Positions 30,057 through 38,655 of a DNA stretch of 64,000 nucleotides are shown here, in pieces. The notes under the pieces are model-generated. The model saw only the letters and a list, made by a program, of their open reading frames with translations, did no database searches and was not told the DNA's origin. This stretch comes from Dechloromonas sp. Its GTDB lineage: Bacteria > Pseudomonadota > Gammaproteobacteria > Burkholderiales > Rhodocyclaceae. Position 1 is the first letter of the stretch, and the number at the start of each line of letters is the position of its first letter. The position numbers were made by a program, and so were the translations under genes. The stretch spans positions 307,684 to 371,683 of the forward strand of contig JAABQV010000001.1 in NCBI GenBank assembly GCA_011391255.1. Direction: 5' to 3'.

Positions 30057-31139
30057 ATGGGGTTATGGGATCGGGATTATTGGCGCGAGCGCCACACATC
30101 AGGTGATTGGAAGGATGGCGTCTACAATCCGAAGGAGTTTCGGGGGAAAGGGCGATTCACGCAGCAACCATTCCCACCTGACAGTATTTCGAAAGATCTG
30201 GATTATCAGTTACCGGTCAGTGCGCGCTCTTCTTCGAAAGGTATTGTTGTCTTTTGGGTACTTTTTGTAGCCGCCCTCTGGTTTGGGTTTGATCAGCGAG
30301 AATCCATACCGCTGGTTAAAGGCTGGTTGGCAAAGCCAAATCGGGTAGCGGCTCCATTCGGTGATCTGAAAAATTGTGCGGCGTTGCCGCCGTCGGGTAC
30401 CGTTCAGCGTTTTATTCAGCCCGCCGCTGGCCAGGGGGCAATGACCAGCTTTGAATTTATCAATAATCACTCGCTACCCATTGTGGCTGTGCTTGGCGAT
30501 CTGAGCAGCGGTACCAAGCAATTGGCGATCGTCGTGAAAGAGGCGGCGAAGACGACGCTGCAATTACCAGTCGGGCGCTATGAACTGATTTTGCATTCAG
30601 GGTTGGCGACGAATTGGTGCAATCTTGCTAAAGGTTTTACCAGTGGCGTCGTGGTTGAGATGACGGGTGGCGTGTCGGCACGGGTGGGTTTGACGACTCA
30701 GGTTGTATTGGCAACTTCGGGAAAATCGCCCGAGGGGTTTTCTGTTAGATACGATTCGTTTAAAGCGGTAGCGGATTCTTCCGCCAATACACTACGTCTA
30801 CCCCAAGTGAACGGGCATTATCGTAGTGCGGGGAGCATTAATGGAATCCCGATTATTTTTTTGGTTGATACCGGAGCAAGTACTGTCGCTATCTCATCCG
30901 GCATGGCGGCCGGAATGGGTATTTCACAATGTGTGCCCAGAATATTCTCGACTGCCAATGGCGAGGTGCAGGGATGCATGTCGAAGGCGAACGAGATAAT
31001 TTTTGGTGGGTTTCGTTTGAACAATATTGACGTAGCGGTAATGCCCAACATGAAAAATGAAGCATTGCTCGGCATGAATGTTCTGAGACTTTTTCGTATT
31101 GAACAGGCGAACGACACCTTGGTTATTTCGCGGCCTTAA
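30057..31139 (+). CDS. Membrane-anchored retropepsin-like aspartic protease
   Basis: A 360-residue protein. A polar N-terminus with WDRDYWRERH, one transmembrane helix at about 62-80, a long beta-rich middle of unknown type (about 100-235), and a C-terminal single-domain retropepsin fold. The active site is LVDTGAS with Asp271, and GMNVLRLF near the end matches the ALLGMNVL motif of the TIGR02281/clan AA family. These act as dimers like retroviral proteases. The topology suggests a periplasmic catalytic domain. Base composition looks lower in GC than the flanking genes, which may point to a different history. Substrate unknown; monocistronic. Confidence 0.8.
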   Translation: MGLWDRDYWRERHTSGDWKDGVYNPKEFRGKGRFTQQPFPPDSISKDLDYQLPVSARSSSKGIVVFWVLFVAALWFGFDQRESIPLVKGWLAKPNRVAAPFGDLKNCAALPPSGTVQRFIQPAAGQGAMTSFEFINNHSLPIVAVLGDLSSGTKQLAIVVKEAAKTTLQLPVGRYELILHSGLATNWCNLAKGFTSGVVVEMTGGVSARVGLTTQVVLATSGKSPEGFSVRYDSFKAVADSSANTLRLPQVNGHYRSAGSINGIPIIFLVDTGASTVAISSGMAAGMGISQCVPRIFSTANGEVQGCMSKANEIIFGGFRLNNIDVAVMPNMKNEALLGMNVLRLFRIEQANDTLVISRP

Positions 31140-31161
31140 CGTGTGTTTTCTTCAGTTGGCG

Positions 31162-32130
31162 TTACGGGTTCTGGCACGCCGAAATCACATCCTCGCCACC
31201 CCGTCCGCAGGGCGTAAAAGTGCCGGGTAGCGGATAGGGCGTGCCGTTTTTATCCATTTCGGCGGCCAGTGTGTCCCAGAAAATCACGCCGGATTTGTCG
31301 AGTTTCAGGCGCAATAGCCAGCCGCGTTTGCCGGCCGCGTAGTCGAAGCCGTCGAAAACGAAGTTGCCTAGGCTGTAGATGATTGGCTTCCCGCGGTAGG
31401 TTTCGGCACCCTGGGTGACGTGCGGGTGACTGCCGACAACTAGCGCAGCGCCTTCATCGATCATTTGACGGGCGAATTGGCGCTGGCGCTGACTCGGCTG
31501 ATCAAACTTCTCGAAACCCCAGTGCATGAACGGGATAATCAGGTCGGCACCGGCAGCCTTGGCGGCGCGAATGTCCGAGATGACGTGGCTGTCTTCGCTC
31601 CAGGCAATGCCGGGGGTTTTGGCGCCGGCTTCAAAGGAGCGCGGCTTGAACTCGTTGTAGGCGAGAACGGCGATTTTCAGGCCTTTGCGATTGATCCATA
31701 GCGGCTGGTGCGCTTCGGCGAGATTGCGGCCGCCGCCGACTTGGGCGATGCCGCTCTGTTCCAGATGTTGCAGGGTTTCAAGGAGGCCTTCGCGGCCTTG
31801 GTCGCCCGAGTGATTGTTGGCCAGCGAGACGGCATCGAAGCGGCCTTGCAGTATCGGCAAGACGCGCGGATTGGCGCGGAAGCTGTAGATTTTGCTGGCG
31901 AGTGGCGCGCCGCTGGTGGCGATCGGGGATTCGAGATTGGCGATCCGGTAATCGGCTTGCTTGAGGATCTCGGCGAATGGCAGCAGCGGATCACCGCCCT
32001 CGCTGATGAACTGGCCGGGGCCGTCGTCGAGCATGATGTCGCCGGCAAAAATGAGGCTTACCGGCTCGGCCATCGTGCAAAAACTGAGGCTCAAAGCGAT
32101 TGTTGCGGTCAACGCGATTTTCCGGCTCAT
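31162..32130 (-). CDS. CapA family metallophosphatase-like protein
   Basis: A 322-residue protein with an N-terminal signal peptide (SRKIALTATIALSLSFCTMA, cleaved near residue 22). The calcineurin-like fold is shown by FAGDIMLDDG, NLESPIA, LANNHSGDQG, MHWGFE and VGSHPHVTQG, as in CapA/PgsA proteins of poly-gamma-glutamate capsule synthesis and related periplasmic enzymes. No other capsule genes are nearby, so the substrate is unknown. Start: ATG at 32130 overlaps the upstream stop (ATGA); a GTG four codons earlier is possible. It is the last gene of the minus-strand run from aat. Confidence 0.85.
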   Translation of the reverse strand: MSRKIALTATIALSLSFCTMAEPVSLIFAGDIMLDDGPGQFISEGGDPLLPFAEILKQADYRIANLESPIATSGAPLASKIYSFRANPRVLPILQGRFDAVSLANNHSGDQGREGLLETLQHLEQSGIAQVGGGRNLAEAHQPLWINRKGLKIAVLAYNEFKPRSFEAGAKTPGIAWSEDSHVISDIRAAKAAGADLIIPFMHWGFEKFDQPSQRQRQFARQMIDEGAALVVGSHPHVTQGAETYRGKPIIYSLGNFVFDGFDYAAGKRGWLLRLKLDKSGVIFWDTLAAEMDKNGTPYPLPGTFTPCGRGGEDVISACQNP

Positions 32131-32513
32131 TTTTGCTCGCACCAGTATTGCAGTTCGCCATCGCGTAGCGGTTCATAGACAAAATTCAGGCCGGAAAAGC
32201 CGTTGGCCGCAGCATTGCTTGCCGGATAGCGGTAGTTGGCCTGATGAATCAGCGCTGGCCCGCTGTCGTGATCGGCATAGACATAGAGCTTGATGGCGGC
32301 GAGATCGGCGGGTTCGCTATGAACGACGAGACGAAACAGGAAGTAGGAGCCAATGGAAACCGGCGCGACACCGTAGGGCGAAGCGACCGGCCACGCCTCA
32401 ATTATTTGCGTCTCGCCGTAGTAGGTGACGTGGCAGACTACGCGTTCAGCCAGCGCCGGAAGGCTCAGCGCAAGAGCGGCAGCGCCGAGCAGCAGTTGGC
32501 AGCGAGGTGGCAT
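32127..32513 (-). CDS. Small exported hypothetical protein
   Basis: A 128-residue protein with a clear signal peptide (cleavage near LPALA-ER, residue 22). The mature part is beta-rich with two cysteines (CHVTYYGE and YWCEQK at the very end) that could form a disulphide. I recognise no family. The ATG at 32513 overlaps the preceding stop codon (TGATG) and the TGA overlaps the capA-like ATG (ATGA), so it is translationally coupled on both sides. Probably periplasmic. Confidence 0.72.
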   Translation of the reverse strand: MPPRCQLLLGAAALALSLPALAERVVCHVTYYGETQIIEAWPVASPYGVAPVSIGSYFLFRLVVHSEPADLAAIKLYVYADHDSGPALIHQANYRYPASNAAANGFSGLNFVYEPLRDGELQYWCEQK

Positions 32514-33187
32514 CAACCGGTACGTTTGCTGCTGACTTGACGCAGGATCATCTCGCTGTGGCTTTTCCCGTCGATCAGCTTGACCGGATAGACCTTGTCG
32601 CTGATGAAAAGCAATTTGCCATGACTCTCGATCCGTGCGGAGACGGTAAGGCGGGCACGTTTGCCGATCAGGTCACGGTCGACGATCAGGTTGAAGGCGA
32701 CGGGAACCTGTTGGCCGGCGAGTTCGATGGTTTGTTCTGCCAAGGTCAGTGCCTTGGCACCGGCGCGGCTGGTGTCCTGAACGCGTATGGTAGCGATGGC
32801 GTCGGGCGGCAGGGCGATGCGCTGCAGATAGCTGATGCTGCCGGTGACGTCGACAAAGCTGCTGACTGCCGCCGCTAGAGGGGCGGGTGGTGGCGTATTG
32901 CCGGCAGTGCAGCGACGCATCAGGCCTTTGTCGTCTTCAAAAATGGCTTCCGAACCCTTGCTGTAGAAATTCAGGCCATCACCCCGGTAATGCGCGCCAG
33001 AGGCGGCGGGGATCAGCGCCAGCTCATGTGCCGCATCGGCGAAGCTGAGCGTGGCAAGGGGGCGCCCTTCGGGATTGTTCGAGAACGTGGCGAGAATTTT
33101 GCTGCCATCATCACAAGAATAGGTGACTGCCTCATTGGCAAAAAGCAGGTTGGGCAGGAGGGCGAGCAGGCAAAGGAGTTTTTTCAT
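32513..33187 (-). CDS. Exported protein: MliC-like domain fused to YbaY/YscW-like domain
   Basis: A 224-residue protein with signal peptide ([16 protein letters not shown]). The first domain (about 20-95) resembles MliC, the membrane-bound C-type lysozyme inhibitor: [15 protein letters not shown], then [15 protein letters not shown], and a second Cys in RRC. The second domain (about 108-224) resembles YbaY/type III secretion chaperone Ysc[24 protein letters not shown], then PVAFNLIVD and [13 protein letters not shown] (given in parts). There is no lipobox, so it is likely soluble in the periplasm. Lysozyme inhibition is inferred. It overlaps bpt by four bases (ATGA). Confidence 0.78.
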   Translation of the reverse strand: MKKLLCLLALLPNLLFANEAVTYSCDDGSKILATFSNNPEGRPLATLSFADAAHELALIPAASGAHYRGDGLNFYSKGSEAIFEDDKGLMRRCTAGNTPPPAPLAAAVSSFVDVTGSISYLQRIALPPDAIATIRVQDTSRAGAKALTLAEQTIELAGQQVPVAFNLIVDRDLIGKRARLTVSARIESHGKLLFISDKVYPVKLIDGKSHSEMILRQVSSKRTG

Positions 33188-33933
33188 AATGTCGTTGGGG
33201 TGTTTCTTCTGAGTGGCCCCCAGTGGCCGTCAGCATAGCTTTCGATGGGGGTGAAAGCAGCTTTGTAGGCCATTTTCGGACTTTCGGCAATCCAGTAGCC
33301 GAGATAGAGGTGAGGCAAATCGAGCGCGATGCACTGCGCAGCCTGCCAAAGGATGTTGAAGGTGCCGAAACTGGCCTGTGGGATATCTGGGTCGTAGAAG
33401 GTGTAGACCGACGACAGGCCGTCATCAAGGACGTCAATCAGACTGACCATTCGCACAACCCCGTCATCCGAAAATTCTACTAGCTTGGTATCGACATTGC
33501 TTTGCAGCAGAAACTGGGCGTATTGCTCGCGACTGTCGTCATCCATTCCACCGCCGGGGTGCCGGGTTTGCTGGTAACGGGCATAGAGCGCGTAGTGTTC
33601 GTCGTTGAAAACCAGCGGCACGATGCGGGCAACCAGATGGCGGTGACGTTGCAGGGCGCGGCGCTGGCTGCGGCTGGGCTTTAGCTGATTGACCGGCAGA
33701 CGAACCGGAACACAGGCCTGGCAGCCATCGCAGCGCGGCCGGTAAGTGAACATGCCGCTGCGCCGGAAGCCGGCGCGAACCAGAATCCCATAGAGATGTT
33801 CGTCAATCAAATGTGCTGGCGTGGCGACTTGCGAGCGAGCTTGGCGATCAGGCAGATAGCTGCACGGGTAGGGTGAGGTGGCGTAATACTGAAGCAGCGA
33901 AAAGGGCAGGGCGGCGTCGTTGGGTTGAGCCAT
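33184..33933 (-). CDS. bpt: Aspartate/glutamate leucyltransferase (Bpt), arginyltransferase family
   Basis: A 249-residue enzyme that adds Leu from Leu-tRNA to proteins with N-terminal Asp or Glu, marking them for ClpAP. Motifs: [13 protein letters not shown], the Cys motif [20 protein letters not shown] and [14 protein letters not shown]. It is the bacterial Bpt type rather than eukaryotic Ate1. It lies 3 bases after aat, so both N-end rule transferases are made together. It overlaps the next gene by ATGA. Confidence 0.95.
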   Translation of the reverse strand: MAQPNDAALPFSLLQYYATSPYPCSYLPDRQARSQVATPAHLIDEHLYGILVRAGFRRSGMFTYRPRCDGCQACVPVRLPVNQLKPSRSQRRALQRHRHLVARIVPLVFNDEHYALYARYQQTRHPGGGMDDDSREQYAQFLLQSNVDTKLVEFSDDGVVRMVSLIDVLDDGLSSVYTFYDPDIPQASFGTFNILWQAAQCIALDLPHLYLGYWIAESPKMAYKAAFTPIESYADGHWGPLRRNTPTTL

Positions 33934-33936
33934 GAT

Positions 33937-34638
33937 TTACCAGATGAATCGCTTGGCTAGAGCCGACCAGTCAGCGCGGGTGCTGATTGCGGTCAACTGC
34001 AGTAAATGACCTAAAAATTCGTGCCGCTCAATTTCACGTGCGCCGAGTGAGGCAAGGTGAGCGGTACGCATCTGGCAATCGACCAAACCGAACTGCTGCT
34101 CGTTGAGGATGCTAACAAGATGAGCGAAGGCGATTTTCGAGGCATTGCTGCAACGGCTGAACATGGACTCTCCGTAAAACATCCGTCCGATAGCCAAACC
34201 ATACAGCCCGCCTGCAAGTTCGTTATCAACGTAGGTTTCGACCGAGTGCGCCCAGCCGAGTTCATGCAGGCGGATGTAGGCGTCCATCATTTCTTCTGAA
34301 ATCCAGGTTCCGTCCTGCCCGGGGCGTTCGGTTTCGGCGCAGGCGGCGATGGTGGCGGCAAAGTCGTGGTCGAAACGCACCTCGTAATCGTTGCCGCGCA
34401 GGGTCTTGCGTAGCGAGCGGCTGAGTCGGAATTCGCGCGGAAAAAGCACCATGCGCGGGTCGGGGCTGTACCAGAGCGGATGCCCCTCAACCGTGCCCCA
34501 GGGAAAAATCCCCTGCCGGTAGGCATCCAGAACGCGATCCGGGAGTAATCCGCCGCCGGCCGCCAGCAAGCCACCCACCTCATCTTGTGCCTGCTCGACC
34601 GGCGGAAAGGGATCAAGCGGGCGAAGGAAGGGAGTCAT
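33937..34638 (-). CDS. aat: Leucyl/phenylalanyl-tRNA--protein transferase
   Basis: A 233-residue enzyme adding Leu or Phe to proteins with N-terminal Lys or Arg for degradation by ClpAP/ClpS. Motifs: GLLAAGGGLLPDRVLDAYRQGIFPW (in parts), WYSPDPRM, AHSVETY, GGLYGLAIGRMFYGESMFS and ASKIAF. Length is typical. First gene of the overlapping run aat-bpt-MliC/YbaY-like-hypothetical-capA. It follows fbpC on the same strand after 15 bases. Confidence 0.96.
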   Translation of the reverse strand: MTPFLRPLDPFPPVEQAQDEVGGLLAAGGGLLPDRVLDAYRQGIFPWGTVEGHPLWYSPDPRMVLFPREFRLSRSLRKTLRGNDYEVRFDHDFAATIAACAETERPGQDGTWISEEMMDAYIRLHELGWAHSVETYVDNELAGGLYGLAIGRMFYGESMFSRCSNASKIAFAHLVSILNEQQFGLVDCQMRTAHLASLGAREIERHEFLGHLLQLTAISTRADWSALAKRFIW

Positions 34639-34653
34639 CAGGCTTGGGCGCGG

Positions 34654-35814
34654 CTAAGCGGCTTCCGCTTTGGTCGGGCGCTCGCCATGCCAGGTAACCG
34701 GTTTGGTTTGGACGGCGGTCTTGATCTCGCACTCGGGGTCGTCGCATTCATCGCCTTTCTTGAAGGCGATGACATGGTCGGATTCAAGGCGGATGCCGAT
34801 TTTTTCACCGAGCGCGTGGTTGTGGTGCGAAGGAACCAGCGATAACACTTCGGTACCGCTGGCCAGACGCAGCGTGTACAGAATGTCGGCACCGCGGAAT
34901 GCCTTATGCACGACTTCGGCCTGCAGGCTGCTCTGGTCGTCATGGACGATATCGTCGGGGCGCAATAGGATGTCGACCCTGCAACCGTGGTCGCAACGAT
35001 CACAGGTTTCATTGCACTCGACCGGCGTGTCGGAAATCAGCGTCCCGAGTTCCATGCGCACACTGTTTTCAGGGCCGACAACGGCGGGAACCAGCACGCC
35101 CTGGCCGATGAAATCGGCGACAAAACGGTTGGCCGGACGGTGATAAAGGTTGTAGGGCACATCCCATTGCTGGATGCGCCCTTCGTACATGATGCCGATC
35201 TGGTCAGCAATGGCGAAGGCCTCGTTCTGGTCGTGGGTGACCATCACGGCGGTCGATCCCTCACGCTTGAGGATTTCCCGCACCTCGACCGAAAGCCGCT
35301 CGCGGAGGCCAACATCGAGATTGGAAAAGGGCTCGTCAAGCAAAATCAATTCAGGTCGCGGTGCCAGTGCGCGAGCCAGAGCCACGCGCTGCTGTTGACC
35401 GCCGGAAAGCTCATGCGGGTACTTTTCACCCTGGCCGGAAAGGCCGACTGTGGCGAGCAATTCACGTACGCGCAAGGCAGTCGCTTGCGGCGGATTGCGG
35501 CCAAGGCCGAAGGCGACGTTCCGCTCGATGGTCAGGTGCGGGAAGAGCGCATAGTCCTGAAAAACCATGCCGATCCGCCGCTTTTCTGGTGCGACGCGTT
35601 GTCCGGGACGGCTAACGATGGTGCCGTGCAGGCTGATTTCGCCGCCGACAATTTCCTCGAACCCGGCAATGCAGCGCAACAGCGTTGTCTTGCCGCAACC
35701 GGATGGGCCAAGCAGACAGGCAATCTGCCCGGCTTCAAGGCGCAGGTCGACGCCATCAACGACGGTAGTTTTGCCGTAGCGCTGGACGACTTTAATTAAT
35801 TCAAGTTGGGCCAT
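34654..35814 (-). CDS. fbpC: Ferric iron ABC transporter ATP-binding protein FbpC
   Basis: A 386-residue ATPase energising Fe3+ uptake across the inner membrane. The start at 35814 (MAQLELIKVVQRYG) is the family start; the open frame upstream runs into fbpB's region. Walker A GPSGCGKTT, Q-loop, signature LSGGQQQR and Walker B LILLDEPFSN are intact. The C-terminal regulatory domain (about 240-360) holds an unusual cluster CNETCDRCDHGC (C-x3-C-x2-C-x3-C) and later DECDDPEC. These could bind iron, zinc or an Fe-S cluster and are not part of the usual CUT1/FbpC fold. Divergent from fbpB. Confidence 0.9.
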   Translation of the reverse strand: MAQLELIKVVQRYGKTTVVDGVDLRLEAGQIACLLGPSGCGKTTLLRCIAGFEEIVGGEISLHGTIVSRPGQRVAPEKRRIGMVFQDYALFPHLTIERNVAFGLGRNPPQATALRVRELLATVGLSGQGEKYPHELSGGQQQRVALARALAPRPELILLDEPFSNLDVGLRERLSVEVREILKREGSTAVMVTHDQNEAFAIADQIGIMYEGRIQQWDVPYNLYHRPANRFVADFIGQGVLVPAVVGPENSVRMELGTLISDTPVECNETCDRCDHGCRVDILLRPDDIVHDDQSSLQAEVVHKAFRGADILYTLRLASGTEVLSLVPSHHNHALGEKIGIRLESDHVIAFKKGDECDDPECEIKTAVQTKPVTWHGERPTKAEAA

Positions 35815-35829
35815 GCGCTTGATTATAAT
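35800..35829 (+). promoter_or_regulatory. Candidate promoter for fbpB
   Basis: A perfect TATAAT lies at 35824-35829, 13 bases before the fbpB ATG, with a weak TTCAAG 18 bases upstream (35800-35805). The region between the divergent fbpC and fbpB starts is only 28 bases. It contains ATGCG/CGCAT inverted ends around an AT-rich core, but no convincing Fur box. Confidence 0.35.
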
Positions 35830-35842
35830 TCGCATCACTCCC

Positions 35843-37477
35843 ATGCGTGCAGCCCATCTCTCCCCCTTGTTGCTGATTGCCCTGACGGTGGCCCTGCTCG
35901 CAGGTTTGCCGGTGGCCAGCGTCGGCCTCAATCTTTTTGCCGGCGGGACGAGCGAGACCTGGACGCACCTCAGCCAGACGGTTTTACCGGATTACATCCT
36001 CAATACGCTGTGGTTGTGTATTGGCGTCGGTACCGGTGTCGGGCTGATCGGCGTCGCGACGGCCTGGCTGACGACCATGCATGAGTTTCCCGGGCGGCGC
36101 ATTTTTGAATGGGCGTTGGTCTTGCCGATGGCGATGCCGGCCTACGTCATGGCTTATGTTTATACCGACTTCCTGCAATTTGTCGGGCCGGTGCAAGCGG
36201 CGCTGCGCGAGAGCTTCGGCTGGCAGCACGGCGACTACTGGTTTCCCGATGTCCGCAGTCTGCCCGGTGCGGTGCTGATGTTTGTCTGCGTGCTTTACCC
36301 CTACGTTTATCTGCTCGCCCGCAGCGCCTTTCTCGAACGCGCCAGTGGCATGCTGGAAGCCGCCCGTACGTTGGGTATGGGGCCGTGGCGCGCCTTCTTC
36401 TCGGTATCCCTGCCGCTGGCCCGTCCGGCGATTGCCGCCGGGATCGCGCTGGTTTTGATGGAAACCCTGGCCGACTACGGCACAGTGGCTTATTTTGCGG
36501 TCAACACCTTTACGACGGGCATTTATCGGGCGTGGTTCTCGCTCGGGGATCGTGTCGCTGCGGCTCAGTTGGCCTCGATGCTGCTCGGCTTTGTGCTGCT
36601 TTTGCTGGTCATTGAGCGGACTTCGCGCGGTCGCGCCCGCTACCACAATACAACCGGCCGCAACCGACCGATGGCCGGCGCGCATTTGTCGGGTCTGCAC
36701 GCCGTTCTGGCGATTGTTGTTTGCAGTTTGCCCTTGCTGCTAGGCTTTATCCTGCCGGCCACTTTGTTGCTCAAAATGGCGTTGACCGAGGGCGATGCCC
36801 AGTTTGGTGAGCGCTTTGTCATGCTGGCGCGCAATAGCTTCATGCTGGCCAGTATCACTGCCGGTATTGCGGTGCTGATTGCGCTGCTGCTGGCCTACGG
36901 CGCCCGTTTGTCGAAAAGCACGCTGGCCCGTGCCCTGAATCGTCTGGTCGGTCTCGGGTATGCGGTGCCGGGGGCGGTGATCGCCGTTGGAGTGCTGATC
37001 CCGGTGACGCGGCTCGATACCTGGCTGGCTGAGTATTGGGTGATCTGGTTTGGCTATAACCCCGGATTGCTGCTGACCGGCGGTATCGCAGCCCTGATTT
37101 ATGCCTATCTGGTGCGCGTGCTTGGCGTTGCGCTGCATACCGTTGAATCGAGCCTCGCTAAGATTACGCCAAGCATGGATGATGCGGCGCGCAGCCTAGG
37201 TCTGGGTCAAAGTGAAACGCTGCGTCGCGTGCATGCACCGATGTTGCGCGGCAGCCTGCTGACCGCTGCCCTACTGGTTTTCGTCGATGTCATGAAAGAG
37301 CTGCCGGCGACGCTGGTCATGCGCCCTTTCAATTTCGATACGCTGGCGACGCAAGCCTACACGCTGGCTTCCGACGAGCGTCTGGCTGAAGCATCGACCG
37401 CCTCGCTGGCGATTGTCGCGGTGGGGCTGCTGCCCTTGATCGCCATCTCCCGACAGATTTCTCGCAGCCGGAAATGA
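35843..37477 (+). CDS. fbpB: Ferric iron ABC transporter permease FbpB
   Basis: A 544-residue permease with about twelve helices, made of two fused BPD-type halves, as in FbpB/SfuB. Each half carries the cytoplasmic EAA loop that docks on the ATPase: MLEAARTLGMGPWRAFFSVSLP (near 170) and MDDAARSLGLGQSETLRRVHAP (near 445), given here by position and key residues EAARTLG and DAARSLG. The ATG at 35843 starts a clean hydrophobic N-terminus; the frame opens ten codons earlier. It is divergent from fbpC and convergent with fbpA. Confidence 0.93.
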   Translation: MRAAHLSPLLLIALTVALLAGLPVASVGLNLFAGGTSETWTHLSQTVLPDYILNTLWLCIGVGTGVGLIGVATAWLTTMHEFPGRRIFEWALVLPMAMPAYVMAYVYTDFLQFVGPVQAALRESFGWQHGDYWFPDVRSLPGAVLMFVCVLYPYVYLLARSAFLERASGMLEAARTLGMGPWRAFFSVSLPLARPAIAAGIALVLMETLADYGTVAYFAVNTFTTGIYRAWFSLGDRVAAAQLASMLLGFVLLLLVIERTSRGRARYHNTTGRNRPMAGAHLSGLHAVLAIVVCSLPLLLGFILPATLLLKMALTEGDAQFGERFVMLARNSFMLASITAGIAVLIALLLAYGARLSKSTLARALNRLVGLGYAVPGAVIAVGVLIPVTRLDTWLAEYWVIWFGYNPGLLLTGGIAALIYAYLVRVLGVALHTVESSLAKITPSMDDAARSLGLGQSETLRRVHAPMLRGSLLTAALLVFVDVMKELPATLVMRPFNFDTLATQAYTLASDERLAEASTASLAIVAVGLLPLIAISRQISRSRK

Positions 37478-37501
37478 AAACGCCCCGCGATTGGCGGGGC
37501 G
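37477..37501 (-). terminator. Intrinsic terminator for fbpA
   Basis: CGCCCCGC, loop, GCGGGGCG: 8-bp GC stem with four A residues on its left side, so the T run is on the minus strand. It lies 80 bases downstream of the fbpA stop and directly after the fbpB stop, and may also slow fbpB transcripts. Confidence 0.7.
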
Positions 37502-37517
37502 CTGAAATATCGGCGAC

Positions 37518-37570
37518 ATTCCCGCCCTTCGGCAAGCTCAGGACAGGCCTGGCTTCGCCAGAGCGGGAAT
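37518..37570. repeat. Intergenic palindromic repeat element
   Basis: ATTCCCGC (37518-37525) and GCGGGAAT (37563-37570) bound a 37-base interior with CTTCGGCAAGCTCAGGACAG and a nested CTGG..CTTCG..CCAG. ATTCCC...GGGAAT ends recall the dRS3-type elements of Neisseria, and the interior is a motif I associate with dispersed intergenic repeats in betaproteobacteria. It lies between the convergent fbpB and fbpA genes. Confidence 0.55.
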
Positions 37571-37580
37571 CCAGAGCTGG

Positions 37581-38591
37581 CTATTTGAATCCGGCGCGAT
37601 CAAAAATAATCTGCGCCTTGGCCTGATACATCGCCAGATTATTGACTGGAATCTTGTCAGCCTTGAACTTGCCAAGTTTATCCAGGGCGGGGTTGGCGAC
37701 CTTGACGCTATCCACCGCCGGCCATTCATTATTGCCGTCTGCAAAATAGCGCTGTGCGTCATCCGAAGCTAGATATTCAAGGAATTTAACAGCAGCCTTT
37801 TTGTTCGGGGCAGTTTTCAGCAGGCCGCCGCCAGAAACGTTGACATGCGTCCCGGTGGTGCTCTGGTTCGGCCAGATGACGCTGACTTTCTCCATGATTT
37901 TTTGATCACTTTCCTTGGTTGACCGCATCAAACGCGCAACATAGTAAGTATTGGAGATCGTCACGCCACATTCGCCGGCAGAAACGGCCTTGATCTGGTC
38001 GGTATCACCGCCTTTGGGGGCACGGGCAAAGTTGGCGACCATCCCCTTGGCCCAGGCTTCAGCCTTGGCTTCGCCATCGTGGGCGATGACCGAGGACATC
38101 AGCGACAGGTTGTAGGGGTGTGATCCGGAGCGCGAACAGAATTTGCCTTTGAGTTTTGGGTTGGCCAGATCGCTGTAGTTCTGCACATCCTCGGCTGTGA
38201 CGCTGGCCTTGTTATAGACGATGACGCGGGCGCGGGTTGAGAAGGCGAACCAGTCTTCGGTTCTTAGATGCGCCGGAATGCGGGTTTCCAGTGATTTTGA
38301 AGTGACCGGCGCGAACAGGCCGAGTTCATGGGCTTTGGCGAGGCGGGCTGCATCAACTGTCAGAAAAATATCGGCCGGGCTGTTGCTGCCTTCATTCTTG
38401 ATCCGCTCGAGCAACTCGTCTTCCTTGCCCTCGATGCGATTGATCTTGATCCCGGTTTGCCTGGTGAAATCGGCGTAGAGCGCCTCATCAGTCTGGTAGT
38501 GGCGTGCCGAATAAAGATTAAGTTCTTCGGACTGAACCGAAAAAGCCAACGCGGCAAGCATGCTGGCGAGCAGGGTGGTGGTCAATTTCAT
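37581..38591 (-). CDS. fbpA: Ferric iron ABC transporter periplasmic binding protein FbpA
   Basis: A 336-residue Fe3+-binding protein. The signal peptide KLTTTLLASMLAALAFSVQS is cleaved near EELNLYSARHY. The YSARHYQTDE segment with the iron-ligand Tyr, GKEDELLERI, and the tandem Tyr motif NTYYVARL (residues near 216-217) mark the FutA/FbpA class. It delivers ferric iron to FbpBC. It has a good ribosome binding site (AGGAG) and a promoter overlapped by two Fur-box-like sites, so it should be induced by iron starvation. Unusually, it lies convergent to fbpB rather than leading a fbpABC operon. Confidence 0.94.
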   Translation of the reverse strand: MKLTTTLLASMLAALAFSVQSEELNLYSARHYQTDEALYADFTRQTGIKINRIEGKEDELLERIKNEGSNSPADIFLTVDAARLAKAHELGLFAPVTSKSLETRIPAHLRTEDWFAFSTRARVIVYNKASVTAEDVQNYSDLANPKLKGKFCSRSGSHPYNLSLMSSVIAHDGEAKAEAWAKGMVANFARAPKGGDTDQIKAVSAGECGVTISNTYYVARLMRSTKESDQKIMEKVSVIWPNQSTTGTHVNVSGGGLLKTAPNKKAAVKFLEYLASDDAQRYFADGNNEWPAVDSVKVANPALDKLGKFKADKIPVNNLAMYQAKAQIIFDRAGFK

Positions 38592-38610
38592 GCGGTGCTC
38601 CTAGGTTTTC

Positions 38611-38629
38611 AAATGAGAATAGTTATATT
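38611..38629 (-). promoter_or_regulatory. Fur box 1 of fbpA, overlapping the -10
   Basis: AAATGAGAATAGTTATATT on the plus strand shares the AATGAxAAT and TTAT core of the Fur consensus (about 12 of 19 positions). It overlaps the candidate -10 hexamer CAAAAT (38627-38632 on the minus strand). Confidence 0.65.
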
Positions 38630-38655
38630 TTGCAGTTGAATTCTTGTTTTGTAAA
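38627..38655 (-). promoter_or_regulatory. Candidate sigma-70 promoter of fbpA
   Basis: On the minus strand TTTACA (38650-38655) and CAAAAT (38627-38632) are 17 bases apart. The -35 lies in Fur box 2 and the -10 at the edge of Fur box 1, the layout expected for repression by Fur. Confidence 0.5.
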
